Assembly (NCBI GenBank): GCA_021613335.1
Contig: JAJTWR010000365.1
Coordinates: 454,501 to 518,500, forward strand
Length of the DNA stretch: 64,000 nucleotides
Reading direction: 5' to 3'
Origin: Whitmania pigra
Lineage: Eukaryota; Annelida; Clitellata; Hirudinida; Haemopidae
In this document: piece after piece, positions 36,012 to 48,572 of the stretch
How the letters are laid out: the number at the start of each line of letters is the position of its first letter
Position numbering within the stretch: position 1 is the stretch's first letter
The notes under the pieces: model-generated
Seen by the model: the letters and a program-made list of their open reading frames with translations, nothing else
Told to the model about the DNA's origin: nothing
Database searches by the model: none
Program-made: the position numbers and the translations under genes

Positions 36012-39000
36012 ACACTTCACCCCTCCACCTTCATTTCATCATCTTTTCAGTACTCAGCCTCAGCACTTTGTCACCTCATTATTTCAACGTTTCATCACCT
36101 AAGAGTCTCCATTCTTTCCATCCACTTCTTTCGTTCTTTGCGGCTTTTCATCTGCCGCTGCCCGTCGCCCGGTCCTCGAATGCGAAGGCGCAAGTCGTGA
36201 TTACTCCAACAATGTTATCAAAATTATTATTGAAAGAGGATCCACAAAATTGTGGGTTATATATGTGGATATATGGAGGCTTTTTTATAGATTATTACCT
36301 TATCACCGACGGCGTCAATTTTGACTTTTATTATTTATTACTTTTGTTACCATCGTCAAGATCATCATCATCATTATTATTCTTAACATTAGTGTTGTTG
36401 TTATTATTATGTATCATCGTTGTTGTCAACATTAGCACAGTTATTATGTCAGTGTATGGAATTGAATTAATTGGAAATTGATGATCATTGACACGTTGGT
36501 GCTCCGTCTTGTGATATTTTAAGCTTGATTTGAATTTACTACGATGCCAGGATGTTCAACCTAATGATGCTTTAGTTTCTAAAAATGCCATTTGTACTCC
36601 GATTATTATTAAAAGTGCGACTAGGCTCGCATTGGAAGTAATAAGCTGCAATTGGTGCAAGTGCTAAACAAATGGACATGTGAACTTGAATATTATTCGC
36701 GATAAATGATTTTGCAATTTCTAATAATAATAGTAAATAGTAATTTATAAGATCACTTAATAAATAAACTAGTTATGTGTTTAACAGAATAAGTGACAAT
36801 CTTTTTATGAACTCTGAAATAATGTTTGGAAGAATTTCGGGTGTTTTGCTCTCACACTTTGACACTCCAATGATCTTAAGATCATCATCTTCTTCTTCTT
36901 CAAATGATCTTAAGATCATTGTAAGTTTCAATTTTATTTCACTATGTTTGTTTGTGAGTTCAGGGTTTTTGTCTTAAAATGTGTTTTTCATCTTAAAATG
37001 GTTTTTTGTCTTAACCCACGAGCTACAAAGTTTTTATGGAAACCTGTGTTTTTTCCTTCTTCTCTGAATTACCTTCGTGCAGGTCCTTGTCAGTTCGATG
37101 TGTCATGACATTTTTACAATTTTCACGGTCTTTAATTTATTATAATTAGCTTTTTTCGTCGTCGTTGAATTTCACCTCCCTTAGGATGGAAAGAAGAAAG
37201 CGAAAGATGTACAAAGCGAAACCAAACCACCGCAGGCAGGGTATGATGTGACTTTTAGGTCGTGGGTCATAGGTCATTGAATTCGTTGAAGTGTTTGACG
37301 GAAATTCTAGGTTTGTTTTTTGGGACCGAAGTCCGATCAGCTTCCTCTTCTGCATTGTAGTCATTTTGCGAGCGACGATGTCATTCGTCGCCTCGATAGT
37401 AATCATAATCATCGTAATCGTCATCATCCTTTTGCAAAGATCTTAACCTTTATTACCTTTGTAATCAGAGGATTCTGAGTCAGTGCTGAATGAATGAATG
37501 AATGAACGATCGAACAAGCAGATGGATGCATGGCTGAGGCCACTAACAACGTCGTCATTATAATCAATACCTTTGTCATCATTCATACCTAGCATAAGTT
37601 TGTATCAGTTACTTTCATTAACATCACGTAATGATACAAATACTGTTATTATTTAGTCATCATACAATTGCTCTTAGCTGAAGGGTGTTTTTTATTATCA
37701 CATTACAATGGACATTTATTATTATTATTGTTGTTGTTTTTATTACCATTTAGCCATTGTTGCTTGTAGAGACAACAAGTTGATGTTTTGAGGATGCCTC
37801 TCAAGAGTACTTTTCATAACGTCATTACAGTAACACGCATTATTGTTTGTATGTATCTTTTGTATGTACACTTAGTGTTTTATACAAAGACTTCTGAAGA
37901 CGTGTAAATAACTAGTTATAATGGTCATTGGTTACGTTTTTAAAACTATTGAAAAACTATTCCCATTGATGGTCTGAATATCATTATCACCTTTTTATTG
38001 AACCGTCGTCTCAAGTTTTTATGCCAATAGACGACTCGTCGAGGCTATTTTTACGATGTATTCGAATTAACGCGCGCGCATTTATTTCCACCAAAAATAG
38101 GATCTTGTCTCTATCGGATCGTTCGCGTGGATTCCGACGGACGGAATGCAATTTGCGCCGCTCTCAAATTCAGGTTCAAAACTCAGAAATTTTGTTTTCA
38201 GTTCCCGTTCGTATTTCGTTTGTTTTGTTGCTTAGAGTCGTGGATGTCATCGTCTGAAGAGAGTCATTGAAATTTAGGGAGATTACTGATTGGGCTTGTT
38301 TTCATTTTTTTTTTATCCATTATCGACTACCATTTGCCATCTTGACAACTTTGTTTCTGTTTTTGAACTGACGTGGAACAATCCATCCTTCGCATTGGAA
38401 ACAACAGTCACAGAATGAAGAGATGCTTTGTCAATTTAGATCGAAATCATCAAAAAATAGGATTTGATTGCAAAATTTTCAGCTTTTTTAAAGGACTCCC
38501 CGAGGTGGATTTGTTTTTTTAGAAATCTTGACGCGAACACTTAACCAAATCTCCACTGAAAACATCTATTTTCATTCTTGATGAACCGCGAACTTGTCGT
38601 TCGGCTGGCCGTGTGATCGTGCGCTCGTGGATTTAAGCTTCGGTGGAGTTTGTCGCTTTCGTTCCGAGCATCCCGATCATATTGCTCGTTAGGGATCACA
38701 AAGTAACATAGATTACAAACCACCGGCATATTATCCTAAGAAATAGCAATTGTAGTTTGATGGCATGCAATTGATATGTAATACCACAATACCATTTAGC
38801 CCTCATATGTCTGCAATAATATTTCAAATGACAAAGATTTTTATGGATAACATTGGCTGTTTGTTCAGTTCTTTGCTTCAATTGAAACATTGTAATGCCA
38901 CTAGCGGTAGAGGTAAACAAGCACTCATTAAATACTCACACGAGTACGTTACATTCTCAAACAATTCAACTTTTATTTTATATTTACTAACTGTAAACCT

Positions 39001-39434
39001 GCCGTCTTAAAGTTTTTCTGAGAAGATTTGAGTTGTTTGAACTATTCTCTCAGTGAATTCTAAAGTTGTACACCTTCTGCTAACAAGCAGGATGTTAATG
39101 TTCAAACTGGTTTTGGAATCATTAGAAATATTCATCTTCAGTTTTCTGCATTTGTTTGAAAACACCTAAATTCACATCAAAATTATGAAAAGTAGATTTA
39201 AATTCGGATTTCACACTGTACGATTCATTGTATACTTTATCCTTTTAATAAATTGCAAAAAATTCATCTTGTTTGTTGCACAAACTCGAGACCAAAAGTC
39301 ACTTAAAATGTTTTAATATCGGAGATAATAAGGATAAAACACAAACCATCATCATCATCAATCACACCTCATAGAGCAATGTTGTGGAAAGCAAAATTTG
39401 GAACAAAATACCATAGAGGGTCGGTGATTGGAGT
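36012..39434. other. Convergent intergenic region between sestrin and VTA1
   Basis: Three-prime flanks of two facing genes. Contains ATT runs (36390-36420, 37720), a near-perfect hairpin (36868-36921) and a more GC-balanced stretch at 38000-38700 with no recognised frame. Polyadenylation regions must lie here but I could not fix them. Confidence 0.5.
36868..36921. repeat. Perfect 18-base inverted repeat, each arm nearly palindromic
   Basis: CAATGATCTTAAGATCAT at 36868-36885 and its exact complement at 36904-36921, separated by an 18-base loop of CTT repeats. The 16-base core ATGATCTTAAGATCAT is itself a palindrome, so the site can fold as one or as two stems. Confidence 0.9.
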
Positions 39435-41945
39435 TCATTCGCACCCTGTGGTGAGAAGTTTGAGGGCCTTGCTGAGGTTAGAGATGGCAGCTGGTGCGTC
39501 CTCGTACTGCAGGGCGCTGTTGGCAAACTTGCAGTACTTCATGGCTTTGGCAAAATCCTCGGATCTCAGCTTGAAGGGCCCACCTGAAAACGAAAAATTT
39601 GGAGTGAATTTATAAGTGTTGTTAACCTTACATTTAACTGCTATTTGCCAGTATGATTGCCTAACCATTGTTCGTCTGAGGAATCGGCTCAAAGTTGTTC
39701 TGGCGAGGGGCAGGCTGAGGATGCCCCCCAAAAGGGGGATTCGGTGAGCTCCTGGGGTGTGGGTTTTCGGGCAGATTGACTGGTGGTTGGGCTGAGGACA
39801 TGAAGTTTGAAGGATTGTTAGGAAGAACTTTGTTGATCGATTGATTCATGAAGTAAGAATGTTCAGGAGGCTGGTTGAAATCTTCAGGTTGGTTCGGAGG
39901 AGTCTGGTTCGGCGAATTCCGAGGAGTGATGGTCTGAGGGCAGTCACGAGGTCTCTGGAATTGGTAGTCTTGAAAAGCAAAGAAACGATATGTTAATAAT
40001 CAGTTAGTAATTATTCATTAATGCTAATTATTTGCTGGTCGCCGTTTCACAGCAGTGGTATGCCCAACAAAATATTTGCTCATAATTTGGAAGCATCGAT
40101 ATGTAACTTAAGTGAGTTAAATACAGCTGTCGAGTAAACTCTCGACAACTTTAAATTCAATGATCCCTTAAATCTGCCCTCGCCACCTGCGGATATCCCG
40201 AGCTCCTCTGACGCCTCGGCCAAGGGTCCTGGGCTTGGGGCAGTGCCGTTCTTGAGGCAGTTGTGGATGTAGGCAGCCTTCCACTTGGCATACTTCTTGC
40301 TCTTTTCCAACTGAAGGAAAAGAAATGGAAAGTCAACTGTGCTCGTGCAAACTCAAATTAACGAAATCAAACTACGTTGGACGGACTAATCCAAGAAGAA
40401 TGATGAAGATGGTAATACAAATTCACCTCTTCGGATAGCGGACCGAACGTGTTGAGTACATCGAAGAGCATGGAAGAGGTGTAGAATGCCTTCACGACGT
40501 TCCTGAATTCAGTTCAGTTAATCAAGTGATCATTGTAGCTAATTCTTAATAGTTAATAATCAAGTATTTCTCTGTATATAACATTACCAACAATAAAAGT
40601 AATAATGTCATCAATAATAACAACAGTAGCAAAAGCAAAAACAATAATAACAATAAGAAAGGCAATAATAAGGTGTATGGTAAGATGACCACAACAATAA
40701 TAAATTGCAAGGTAATGATGACAACAACAATAATAAAGTGCAAGGTAATGATGACAACAACAATAGCAGCAGTATCAAAGTGCACGATGTTCAACGAAAG
40801 TAATAAAACGAATACTTGTCGAATCTCGAGCTCCTGTCCTCTGTGTCAGCAAAGAAGAACAACTTGATGGCAGCATCCTCGATGTGAGCCTGTCCTACCA
40901 GTTCCGATTGGATGGCCTCGTTGTTCTTCAACTGGTCTTTCATCTATGAATGTCGTTAATATTAATGAGTGTTATCCTTATTATTATTGTTTTAGTGATT
41001 AATCAGCTAATTACGGACATGATAGTTTAAGTAATGCTCAGCCGTTTACTTAATGGCTAGACTTAAAAGTGAACAAAACTATTATTGTTATTATTTGAAA
41101 ATTGGTGATGCAATGCGATAAAATTTTTGATTTACTATTATTAATATTATATCACCAATCATATTAGCAACAGCAAACCATGGAGTGTTGATAACCAGTA
41201 ACAAAAAATACTAAGCATGCTTCTGCCGATGAAGTCGACTCACCTGCTCTAAAAGTCCCATCAGAATTCTGAGGAAGTTTCTGCAGTCTGGAGACTTTTT
41301 ATCAATTTCCATTCCTTTCTGCATTGCATACAACTTACCTGTCAAAGGAAAGCAAGTTTTTTGTGTAAATAGGTTTAGAAAAGTCTTTGAAATAGGTGCC
41401 AATCAGCGATTATTATGGTTAGAAGGTGATGAGTTTGACTGAGGTATGACTCAGTCACTGTTTAAAGTTTGTTATTAATTTGTTTATTCGATTACATACT
41501 TGGTCAGACTTCTATTAATGTCTAAATCCATTTTAACAAGACATAAGTCAACAAGAAAAATCTGTCATATGAGGATGATAAGATGAGAAAGATCTATTTA
41601 TTTTCATGCCCAGGTTTACATTGAATTGAACCTCATTTAATGTAACTTCGTTTAAATCTATGTTGTTCAATCCATGCTGTTAAAAAATAAGAAGGTTGTG
41701 CTTATTTTCAAGCTGAAGATTTACAATTTTTGAGCCGAGTGACATTTAATTTAGCTTAGTGTAATGTAAAATCAGAGAAACGCAGACTGAAAGTCGAGAC
41801 CTTTCTATTGGTTAACAGAGGTTGAAACAAGATACTCACAATAATATGATACAACTGGGTCTCTTTTCTCATATTCTGCAGCAGTCTTTAGATAATGCTG
41901 AATTGGCTTGAAAGCCATTGGTACTTCGGGTAATGAATTAGCCAT
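39435..41945 (-). CDS. VTA1: VTA1/LIP5, VPS4 activator of the ESCRT pathway
   Basis: Seven exons on the minus strand join in phase: 41840-41945, 41244-41338, 40816-40943, 40427-40502, 40187-40310, 39666-39968, 39435-39583, giving 326 residues (human about 307). The N-terminal tandem MIT-like region is clear: KPIQHYLKTAAEYEKRDPVV, YYCKLYAMQKGMEIDKKSPD, GQAHIEDAAIKLFFFADTED, then NVVKAFYTSSMLFDVL and KYAKWKAAYIHNCLKNG. A Pro/Asn/Gln-rich linker (about residues 178-278) leads to the C-terminal VPS4-binding helices, ALQYEDAPAAISNLSKALKL. The protein stimulates VPS4 ATPase to recycle ESCRT-III on endosomes and at the midbody. The start ATG at 41943-41945 matches the family N-terminus. No defect seen. 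Confidence 0.95.
40605..40780. repeat. 33-base minisatellite in a VTA1 intron
   Basis: Two nearly identical copies and a partial third of a 33-base unit containing GCAAGGTAATGATGACAACA, preceded by AAC/AAT-rich simple sequence. Confidence 0.75.
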
Positions 41946-42728
41946 CGTTAATCTGTCCTGTTGAAACCCAATTATTTTATTTTCCTATTCGTCATCTGTG
42001 GCGTAGTAAGGCGTTTAACTTTTGACAGTGATTCCTTGACATAATTTATGCAGGTCAGACATTACATTCAGCAAACCATCATTAAAAAATGCAAATTCAT
42101 TCCACAAGGAATCCGCAAATAACACAAGCCTACCTGCAGCTCCCCGCAATAATCAAAACAAGCAGCCACAAATGTCAAATGAATGTAATAATTGATTGAA
42201 TTATTTTAATGTTAACATATGAATGTTCTTATAATTTTAATTTCTTTTAATTAATTACAAAATTATTTGTTTCTTAGAAAGTCATAATGATTATTCGAAT
42301 TTTGGCTCAACCCACTAATAATTAATGCAAACAAATAAATTTATTTTAGATCAGTTTAAAATTTGTGTCACACTAATTAGCGCAAAAAATGCTCCTGATC
42401 AACTGTACTGATGCATTAGTGAAAGACAAGTTATTTTGAATCATGTCTCTAACGAACTAAACCATTCAATTCAGTTTATCCAGGGAGAAATCCCTCACAT
42501 AACTTGATGTGATGAATTTATTTTTCGACTTATCGTCAAGTCATAAAGATGCATGCAATTCAAGCGGGCTGTGCAAGGACGTATTACGAATTGCTTTTGC
42601 GTGGTTAAATTATTTTGGTTTTAATTGTTCGTGTAATTTTTATTTTACAAACATTTTACCGAAACATCTTTATGAATACTGAGAAGAGGAAGTCCGTCCA
42701 GCATCATTTCATATGAATTTCAAATTAT
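41946..42728. other. VTA1 upstream flank, no gene seen
   Basis: AT-rich. It should include the VTA1 promoter and 5' untranslated region, but no clear TATA or CCAAT arrangement is visible. Confidence 0.5.
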
Positions 42729-43080
42729 GGCCACCAAACCAGCTCATGAACCCATCGACAAAACCGGCTAGCCGCCCACCAGACCGCGCGGACCTACCAG
42801 CAATGCGAGTAAACGAGCATATCAGTATGACAACAAAAGTCGAAGTACTGACGGGCTAGCCTACAAGCAAAGGTGGAAAGGCTCCCCAACCTGCTGATTT
42901 TTGGAGCAGGCAAGTTCGTTGTAGTAAAGCCAAAAAACCAATAAACGCACCAGCTCGCAAGATCAACAGGCCCGGCCCACCTATTTTGCCTGCAGACAAA
43001 CAAGCTGATATGCTTGCAAGGCCACCAAACCAGCTCGTGAACCTATAGGCAAAACCGGCTAGCCGCACACCTGACCGCGC
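42729..43080. repeat. Direct repeat pair about 62 bases long, 291 bases apart
   Basis: A GC-rich unit beginning GGCCACCAAACCAGCTC and containing AAAACCGGCTAGCCGC occurs at 42729-42790 and again at 43020-43080 with about ten differences. The DNA between is also GC-rich and unlike its surroundings. It could be a tandem array worn down to two units or the ends of a small element. Confidence 0.7.
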
Positions 43081-43700
43081 CCAGCGCCGGATTAAGAGTG
43101 ACCCAGGGCCACCCACCTAGAGGGGCCTCCCACCAATATAGGATTTTGATCAAATTTATACAAAATGTGTAGTATGATACGTTTTTAAAATCAGCATTCC
43201 TAGATTGATTCGTCCATTGAAGATTTAATTTCAATTTGGCAACGGAGCTGACACAACAGGTCAAGAGTCTAGAGCAGTACTGGAAATCTGTGATGAAACG
43301 AATAGTTAGTGTCATTAAATTTATTGCCGAGTTTTTGCGACTTAGCATTCAGAGATGACAACGAATTGGTTGGATCACCTAGTAACGGAAAAGTTTCGGG
43401 TTTTCTTGAATCATCGCCCAATACTGCAACTAGAAAAAGGAACAAAACCACCAGACCTTAATCGTCAGCATGACATTCTCGCAAATACCATTTCAGGATG
43501 GAAAATGAAGGTTGTTGATAAAGCAAATGTACGAGAAATCTGTCTTTGATCCAGCAAGAAAAAAAAAAGTAGAAGTGGGACAGAAAGCAGAAAAAATTTT
43601 TTGGGCAACTGTAGAATCATTCGGATGTTCCTGGATTAATATATTTTACCTCCCACCTAACACAAGAAGGAATCTCCAACCTAAGCCTTTATAAACCTTT
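43081..43700 (+). mobile_element. hAT (ZMYM1-like) transposon remnant
   Basis: Starts with GCGCCGGATTAAGAGTGACC then CAGGGCC, like the ends of ZMYM1-type hAT elements. At 43270-43420 broken plus-strand frames read QYWKSVMKRIVSVIKFIAEF, then DDNELVGSPSNGK, the motif pair of that transposase group (YW...V..VIKFLA, then RG-D-E--GSP-NG). Frameshifts follow, then fragments such as SVFDPARKKKVEVGQKAE. No right terminus was found. Confidence 0.65.
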
Positions 43701-43759
43701 TCTTGTTAGCAAACAAGTATGTAATATGACCAATATAAAATACCAATTGCAAGAGTTAG

Positions 43760-43945
43760 ATCATAGGGGGTATGGGTCAACCATGGGGGGGTGAGGTTTG
43801 ACCAGGGTTGGACTATAGGGGATATGGGAAGGACCATAGGGGGGTGAAGGTCGACCAGGGCTGGACCATAGGGGGTATGGGTCGACCAGGGTTGGACCAT
43901 AGGGGGTGAGGGTCGATCGGGGTTTGACCGCAGGGGGTATGATCA
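43760..43945. repeat. G-rich minisatellite, unit about 31 bases
   Basis: About six imperfect units of the type CCATAGGGGGTATGGGTCGA plus CCAGGGTTGGA. The plus strand has many runs of three to seven G, so it could form G-quadruplexes. Confidence 0.85.
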
Positions 43946-45477
43946 AGAGACGCGGTATTGTCCGGAGAAATGGACCAAACCGCGGTCGCGCAAAGGCCCG
44001 CTGTCGAGTCCCGAAAATTTCTATCCAGCTGTCACTTCAAAGACATTATAAGGCCCAGTTTACATACATTGAGTTCACTGAATGAAGGAGCCACTGAAAA
44101 CCTTTTTTAGGCAACGGGGGTGGAGGCGATCGACATTCTCTATTTCTATAATAATTATAATGATGTTATTGTTGTATTTGTAAATACATATATGAAATAT
44201 AACGCCCACACCCACCGAAAACGTAAAGAGGTTCAAAGGGTCGAAACGTTTGAAGATTGGGGGAATCTCATCTGAAGATCCCTGACTGAGCTCCAAAGCG
44301 GAGTGATAAGAAAAAAAGGAAACTCCATAAGTATTCGAATGAAGACTGGTCTCATTAAAAAGTTGTGTTCAGTAACTGTAACCGTAACTGGTAACTGGTA
44401 AGTTGGAACTGGAAGGAGTGCCTGAAGTTAACTTTAATTTTGGCTGCAACTGGAATGTACCAACTATAACTCAAACTCTAACTGAAAAGTCTACTTTATT
44501 TTAAGTTCTACTGTATCTATGAATTGCGTTTGGTTACAAGTTTTTATTCCTTTAATTGGGTATTTTTTATGCCGAAAGACAATTTATTGGAAAGCTATAG
44601 AGACGGTTCGCCAATAAAATGAGCTAAAGATAAAAATATGTAGATTGAATTCGACGTTGATGATTGCACCCGAGAGAAGCCGATCGATTTCATCTTCATC
44701 AAAATTTTTGAGACAATTTTTAACCAACTGCGTCGAAATTGAGCAAATTTCACATGGAATATGTTAGAGCCTGGTGCCAGTTCCTAAATAAAAAAAAACT
44801 TGTGATTCCAATTAGGAATACAGTACTTCTTGCAGTATTAGTGATTATTACAAATCCAAATGAAAAGTTAGCAACTAATTTTCTGGCTACGCAAACGTAC
44901 AACAACGCTAATTTATTACATTTGACCAATTCCAACACAAGAATTTGGAGAAAAAAGCTTTAAGTACATTCTAAAACAAAGCAGCCAAGCGGGAATGAAG
45001 TTGATTAAAAATTGGCAATTAAAATACAAAATAAATCAAAACTCTGAGGCGGATTCCGACAGGCAACTAAAATTACGAAAAGCATGATATCGAATTAATG
45101 GTAGTTATTATTTCACTTTTTATTAGGAGAATGAACGTGCGAGTTGTCCTCGATATAAGCACGCGTCTCGCAGGGCAGCATACTGCAGTGTTCGCCTTTA
45201 CATGGAAGAATGAGATGAGGATCCGGTGTAGTTCCACTAGAAGGACATATCTTTGCTGTTCTTGTTGTTGCGTGGCGAAAGACTTGTTGTGATTCTGCAA
45301 CAATTCTCCCAGAATATCGGATTGCATATTCTCCATCTATTCTGAGGTAGATTGTGCTGTCTTTTTGAATTTTTTCTTTAATTATTGCCTTTTCGTCTTG
45401 TACAAGGTACGGGGTAATTGAGCTTTTATTCCGAAGGTTTCAAAATTTTTCATTTTTAAATCTACGACACTCGTAGG

Positions 45478-45550
<73 letters not shown>

Positions 45551-45558
45551 GATAATGA
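45478..45558. repeat. (AATGAT)n microsatellite
   Basis: About 80 bases of AATAATGAT variants. Confidence 0.95.
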
Positions 45559-46111
45559 CTTTGGAGTGAAAGGCATGAGATGGCATGATTTTATAAAAAT
45601 CAGTTTGGAAATGTTTGTTCAATGTTATTTTATGAGAAAGTACATGTTGACTTCTCAAATTTCCCTCCTTGTGAGAACATATTAAGTTTATTTAAAGATA
45701 ACTCCAAAAATAGCAAGTTTATCTGCCTATTGCATTAGTTATGACACAGTAACTGAATTTATTTTTATAATTTACACATTATGCTAATTTTAAGCATTGA
45801 CTCAATCCTGGTGTAAAAATGATACAAGAAATCATAAAACATAGCAGGTGTAATAATCAGAAGAAAAAAAACAAGGGTCAAGTAAAAACTCCTTTTGCAA
45901 TGCACCAACACCATTGTTGTGGATTTTGTTTATTTATTTATTTAACTTTACATCTTTTACTCAACTTTTCTTAAAAGGAGTCTTTTAAAGGTGTCTTGTC
46001 AATTTAATAACTTTAATGTAAAGATGAAATATGGGTAATTTCTAGATAACTAATTATGACATTCTAAATTATTAATTAAGTATACAAAATTGTTGCCAAT
46101 ATCATCCTTGC

Positions 46112-46179
46112 ATTATTATTAATATTATTAATGTTATAATAATTATTATTGTTACTATTATTATTATTATTATTGTTAC

Positions 46180-46217
<38 letters not shown>

Positions 46218-46234
46218 TATTATTATTATTATTC

Positions 46235-46298
<64 letters not shown>

Positions 46299-46513
46299 CA
46301 TTATCGTTATCGTTATCGTTATCGTTATCGTTATTATCGTTATCGTTATTATCGTTATCGTTATCATTATCATTATCATTATTATCATTATCGTTATCGT
46401 TATCGTTATTATCGTTATTATTATTATTATTATCGTTATCGTTATTATTATTATTATCGTTATTATTATTATTATCGTTATCGTTATCGTTATTATTATT
46501 ATTATTATTATTC

Positions 46514-46588
<75 letters not shown>

Positions 46589-46600
46589 TATTATTATTGA
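46112..46600. repeat. 490-base (ATT)n tract with ATC and ATCG blocks
   Basis: Long ATT trinucleotide tract in which ATC and TATCGT blocks form sub-arrays. All six frames are nearly open, yielding false Tyr/Ile-rich proteins. Confidence 0.95.
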
Positions 46601-47460
46601 CATTAAAAGCAATTTCAAAACATTGATTCAAAATTCAATAGCCAAAATAACATTCCATGATAATCAAAGCGTCTCAAAACATTTATTTGCAAATTATTCA
46701 TTAATGCAACCTATAATTATAAACTACAGTCACAAATATTTATGGCCAAGTAATTAGTAAGGTTCACAAGCTGATCCCTGGCAATCTGTCAGAGAACCAT
46801 GGTCCACATATGACATGTGTCATCTGCCTGGAGATGCAGTTCTCTCGTGATTGGTCAGGCCAGATCGGTGACCCCATGTGGCTTGACCTGGTTGTAAAGA
46901 TGCTGGTGCTTCTTAATGGCTTCTGAATATTATTGATCTCAGCACGATCAGTTTGGCAATTTATGCATTTGCTTTCTGATTGGATGTGGTAATTGAGATG
47001 ACATCATTTTTTGGAAAAGAAATTATATTTATTCTGTGTTTAATATTTTCTACAAATTGGATTAACTTATTTATTAGAATATCTTTGGTTAACATTAATG
47101 AGATTTTATCACCTCATTATTGTTTCATTGAGTCTTCGTCCTGTCATTCATTCAGATAATGATATTATGCAATAAGCTCATAATTGTTGTGATTACCATC
47201 AAGAACAGTTATTGCTTAAAAATAAAAATATTTAAACAAATGAATTATTTAAGCATTGAATGGAATTATCTTGCAAATAAATTTATAGAAAATTGTCCAT
47301 ATCAACATCATGTGCTGGCCTATTTGAAATACTGCAGTGTTTATTTGCAGCACTTGAAATCTTTAACCCATGATGAAAAAGTGATGTCCACAATTATCAT
47401 CACCTGTCACAGCCCATGGTTATTTTTCATTCTTTTAAGAGGGAGTCTGAAATTTCAGCA

Positions 47461-48572
47461 TCATTTGTCTTGAAATATATCTTCCAACTTTTGATTGATG
47501 AGCAAAGATGCATATCTCCACTTTTCCATCTTCTCTTGCTCGGAAAGCATAGAATGCCCGGTGACAAAATTTGAATCATGTGCACGACTTTTGACCACGG
47601 ACTTGGGGACATTTTTGTAATGGATATTTCGTTCGCTAGAATGAGTTGAAAGGGATTTGATTGAATTAAAATGTTCTTTTAATATTTTAAATTGGTGTTC
47701 TGTTTTTTTTTAATTTCTTTCAGCTGGAAAAGATATTGAATTTTACTATTCATCAAATTATATTCAATTTGCAAGATTAAAAACATTTTTATTTGATTTT
47801 GTTGAGCCAAGGAGGAGTTAATTCAATAAAAATCATGGTTCTTTTTGGAGGCATCTGCAAATCAATAAGTTGTGTCTCCAAGCATTTGTTTTTTGCTTCT
47901 GACATTTCCCAGCTCATTAATACTGACTAATTTGACTGCTTACTTTAGATTTTAGATTTTGTACTTCTAAGGTTGTTTTTTTGATTGTTATCGATTATTG
48001 TTGATTTATTATTCATTATTATTGATTGTAGACTGAAAGACTGTCGTTCTCCATTTGCAAAGGAAATGAAAAGATCAGCACTAAGTCTGCAACAACATTT
48101 TTCTTGAAGTCCATCACTTCCAGTTGACGAATGGGATTAATTTTCCTTGACATGCCGGACCAGGTTCAAGACCTGCGGAGACCTCAAAACTGATACCCAA
48201 AGTGAGAAGACCTTGAGAAGGGGGGCCAATAGGATCATCATCAATAATTTCAGATGTTGAAGATGATGGTGATGATGATGATTTTCTCTCTAAGTAAGTT
48301 TGCCATGATAATAGCATTGAATTTAATTGAAGTGCTATTCTCATTAGGTTCCACCTGACTATCATCATCATCGTTATCACCATCATCATCATCCTCATCA
48401 TTATCAGTTTCTCTTCATCGTTAGCATCATCACCATAATCGTCCGGATTCTTAATGAACGATCGAAGCTTTAAAGCATGCTCAAAATCCATTGCAGAGCA
48501 GGTGAACTGCAGGATCGCTTTTTTGTGCCGGACCTTTTTAAGACCTTTGCGGTTCTTCCTGCGAATCATCAT
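47461..48572 (-). CDS. Unidentified small protein, three exons, 161 residues
   Basis: I do not recognise this gene. Three minus-strand exons join in phase: 48434-48572, 48118-48289, 47461-47635. The first is GC-balanced and basic (MMIRRKNRKGLKKVRHKKAI, then LQFTCSAMDFEHALKLRSF). The second is Ser/Asp-rich, then hydrophobic (SEIIDDDPIGPPSQGLLTLG). The last is helical and ends the protein (SMLSEQEKMEKWRYASLLIN, QKLEDIFQDK, stop). Acceptors have pyrimidine tracts (TTTCAACTCATTCTAG before exon 3). There is no signal peptide or membrane segment. An acceptor-like TTAG just upstream of the first ATG means the gene could start further upstream. The support is coding texture plus phase agreement only. 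Confidence 0.45.

Larger units (their letters stand above)
43946..47460. other. Intergenic repeats, no gene recognised
   Basis: Holds a GTAACT-type simple repeat (44370-44490), GAT/AAT microsatellite (45478-45558) and the long ATT tract (46112-46600). At 46760-46930 a GC-balanced island (KLIPGNLSENHGPHMTCVIC on the plus strand) is open but matches no known protein. Confidence 0.5.

Noticed and set aside
38000..38730. Possible gene in the GC-balanced part between sestrin and VTA1
   Set aside because: Frames on both strands are short, lack motifs and have no matching splice signals.
46149..46757. A 202-residue Tyr/His/Arg-rich frame and its Ile-rich complement
   Set aside because: Produced by the ATT/ATC tract; no conserved non-repeat part.
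48434..48572. Ribosomal protein L22 fragment (KKAILQFT resembles its N-terminus)
   Set aside because: The following residues do not align with L22 and the downstream exons differ entirely.
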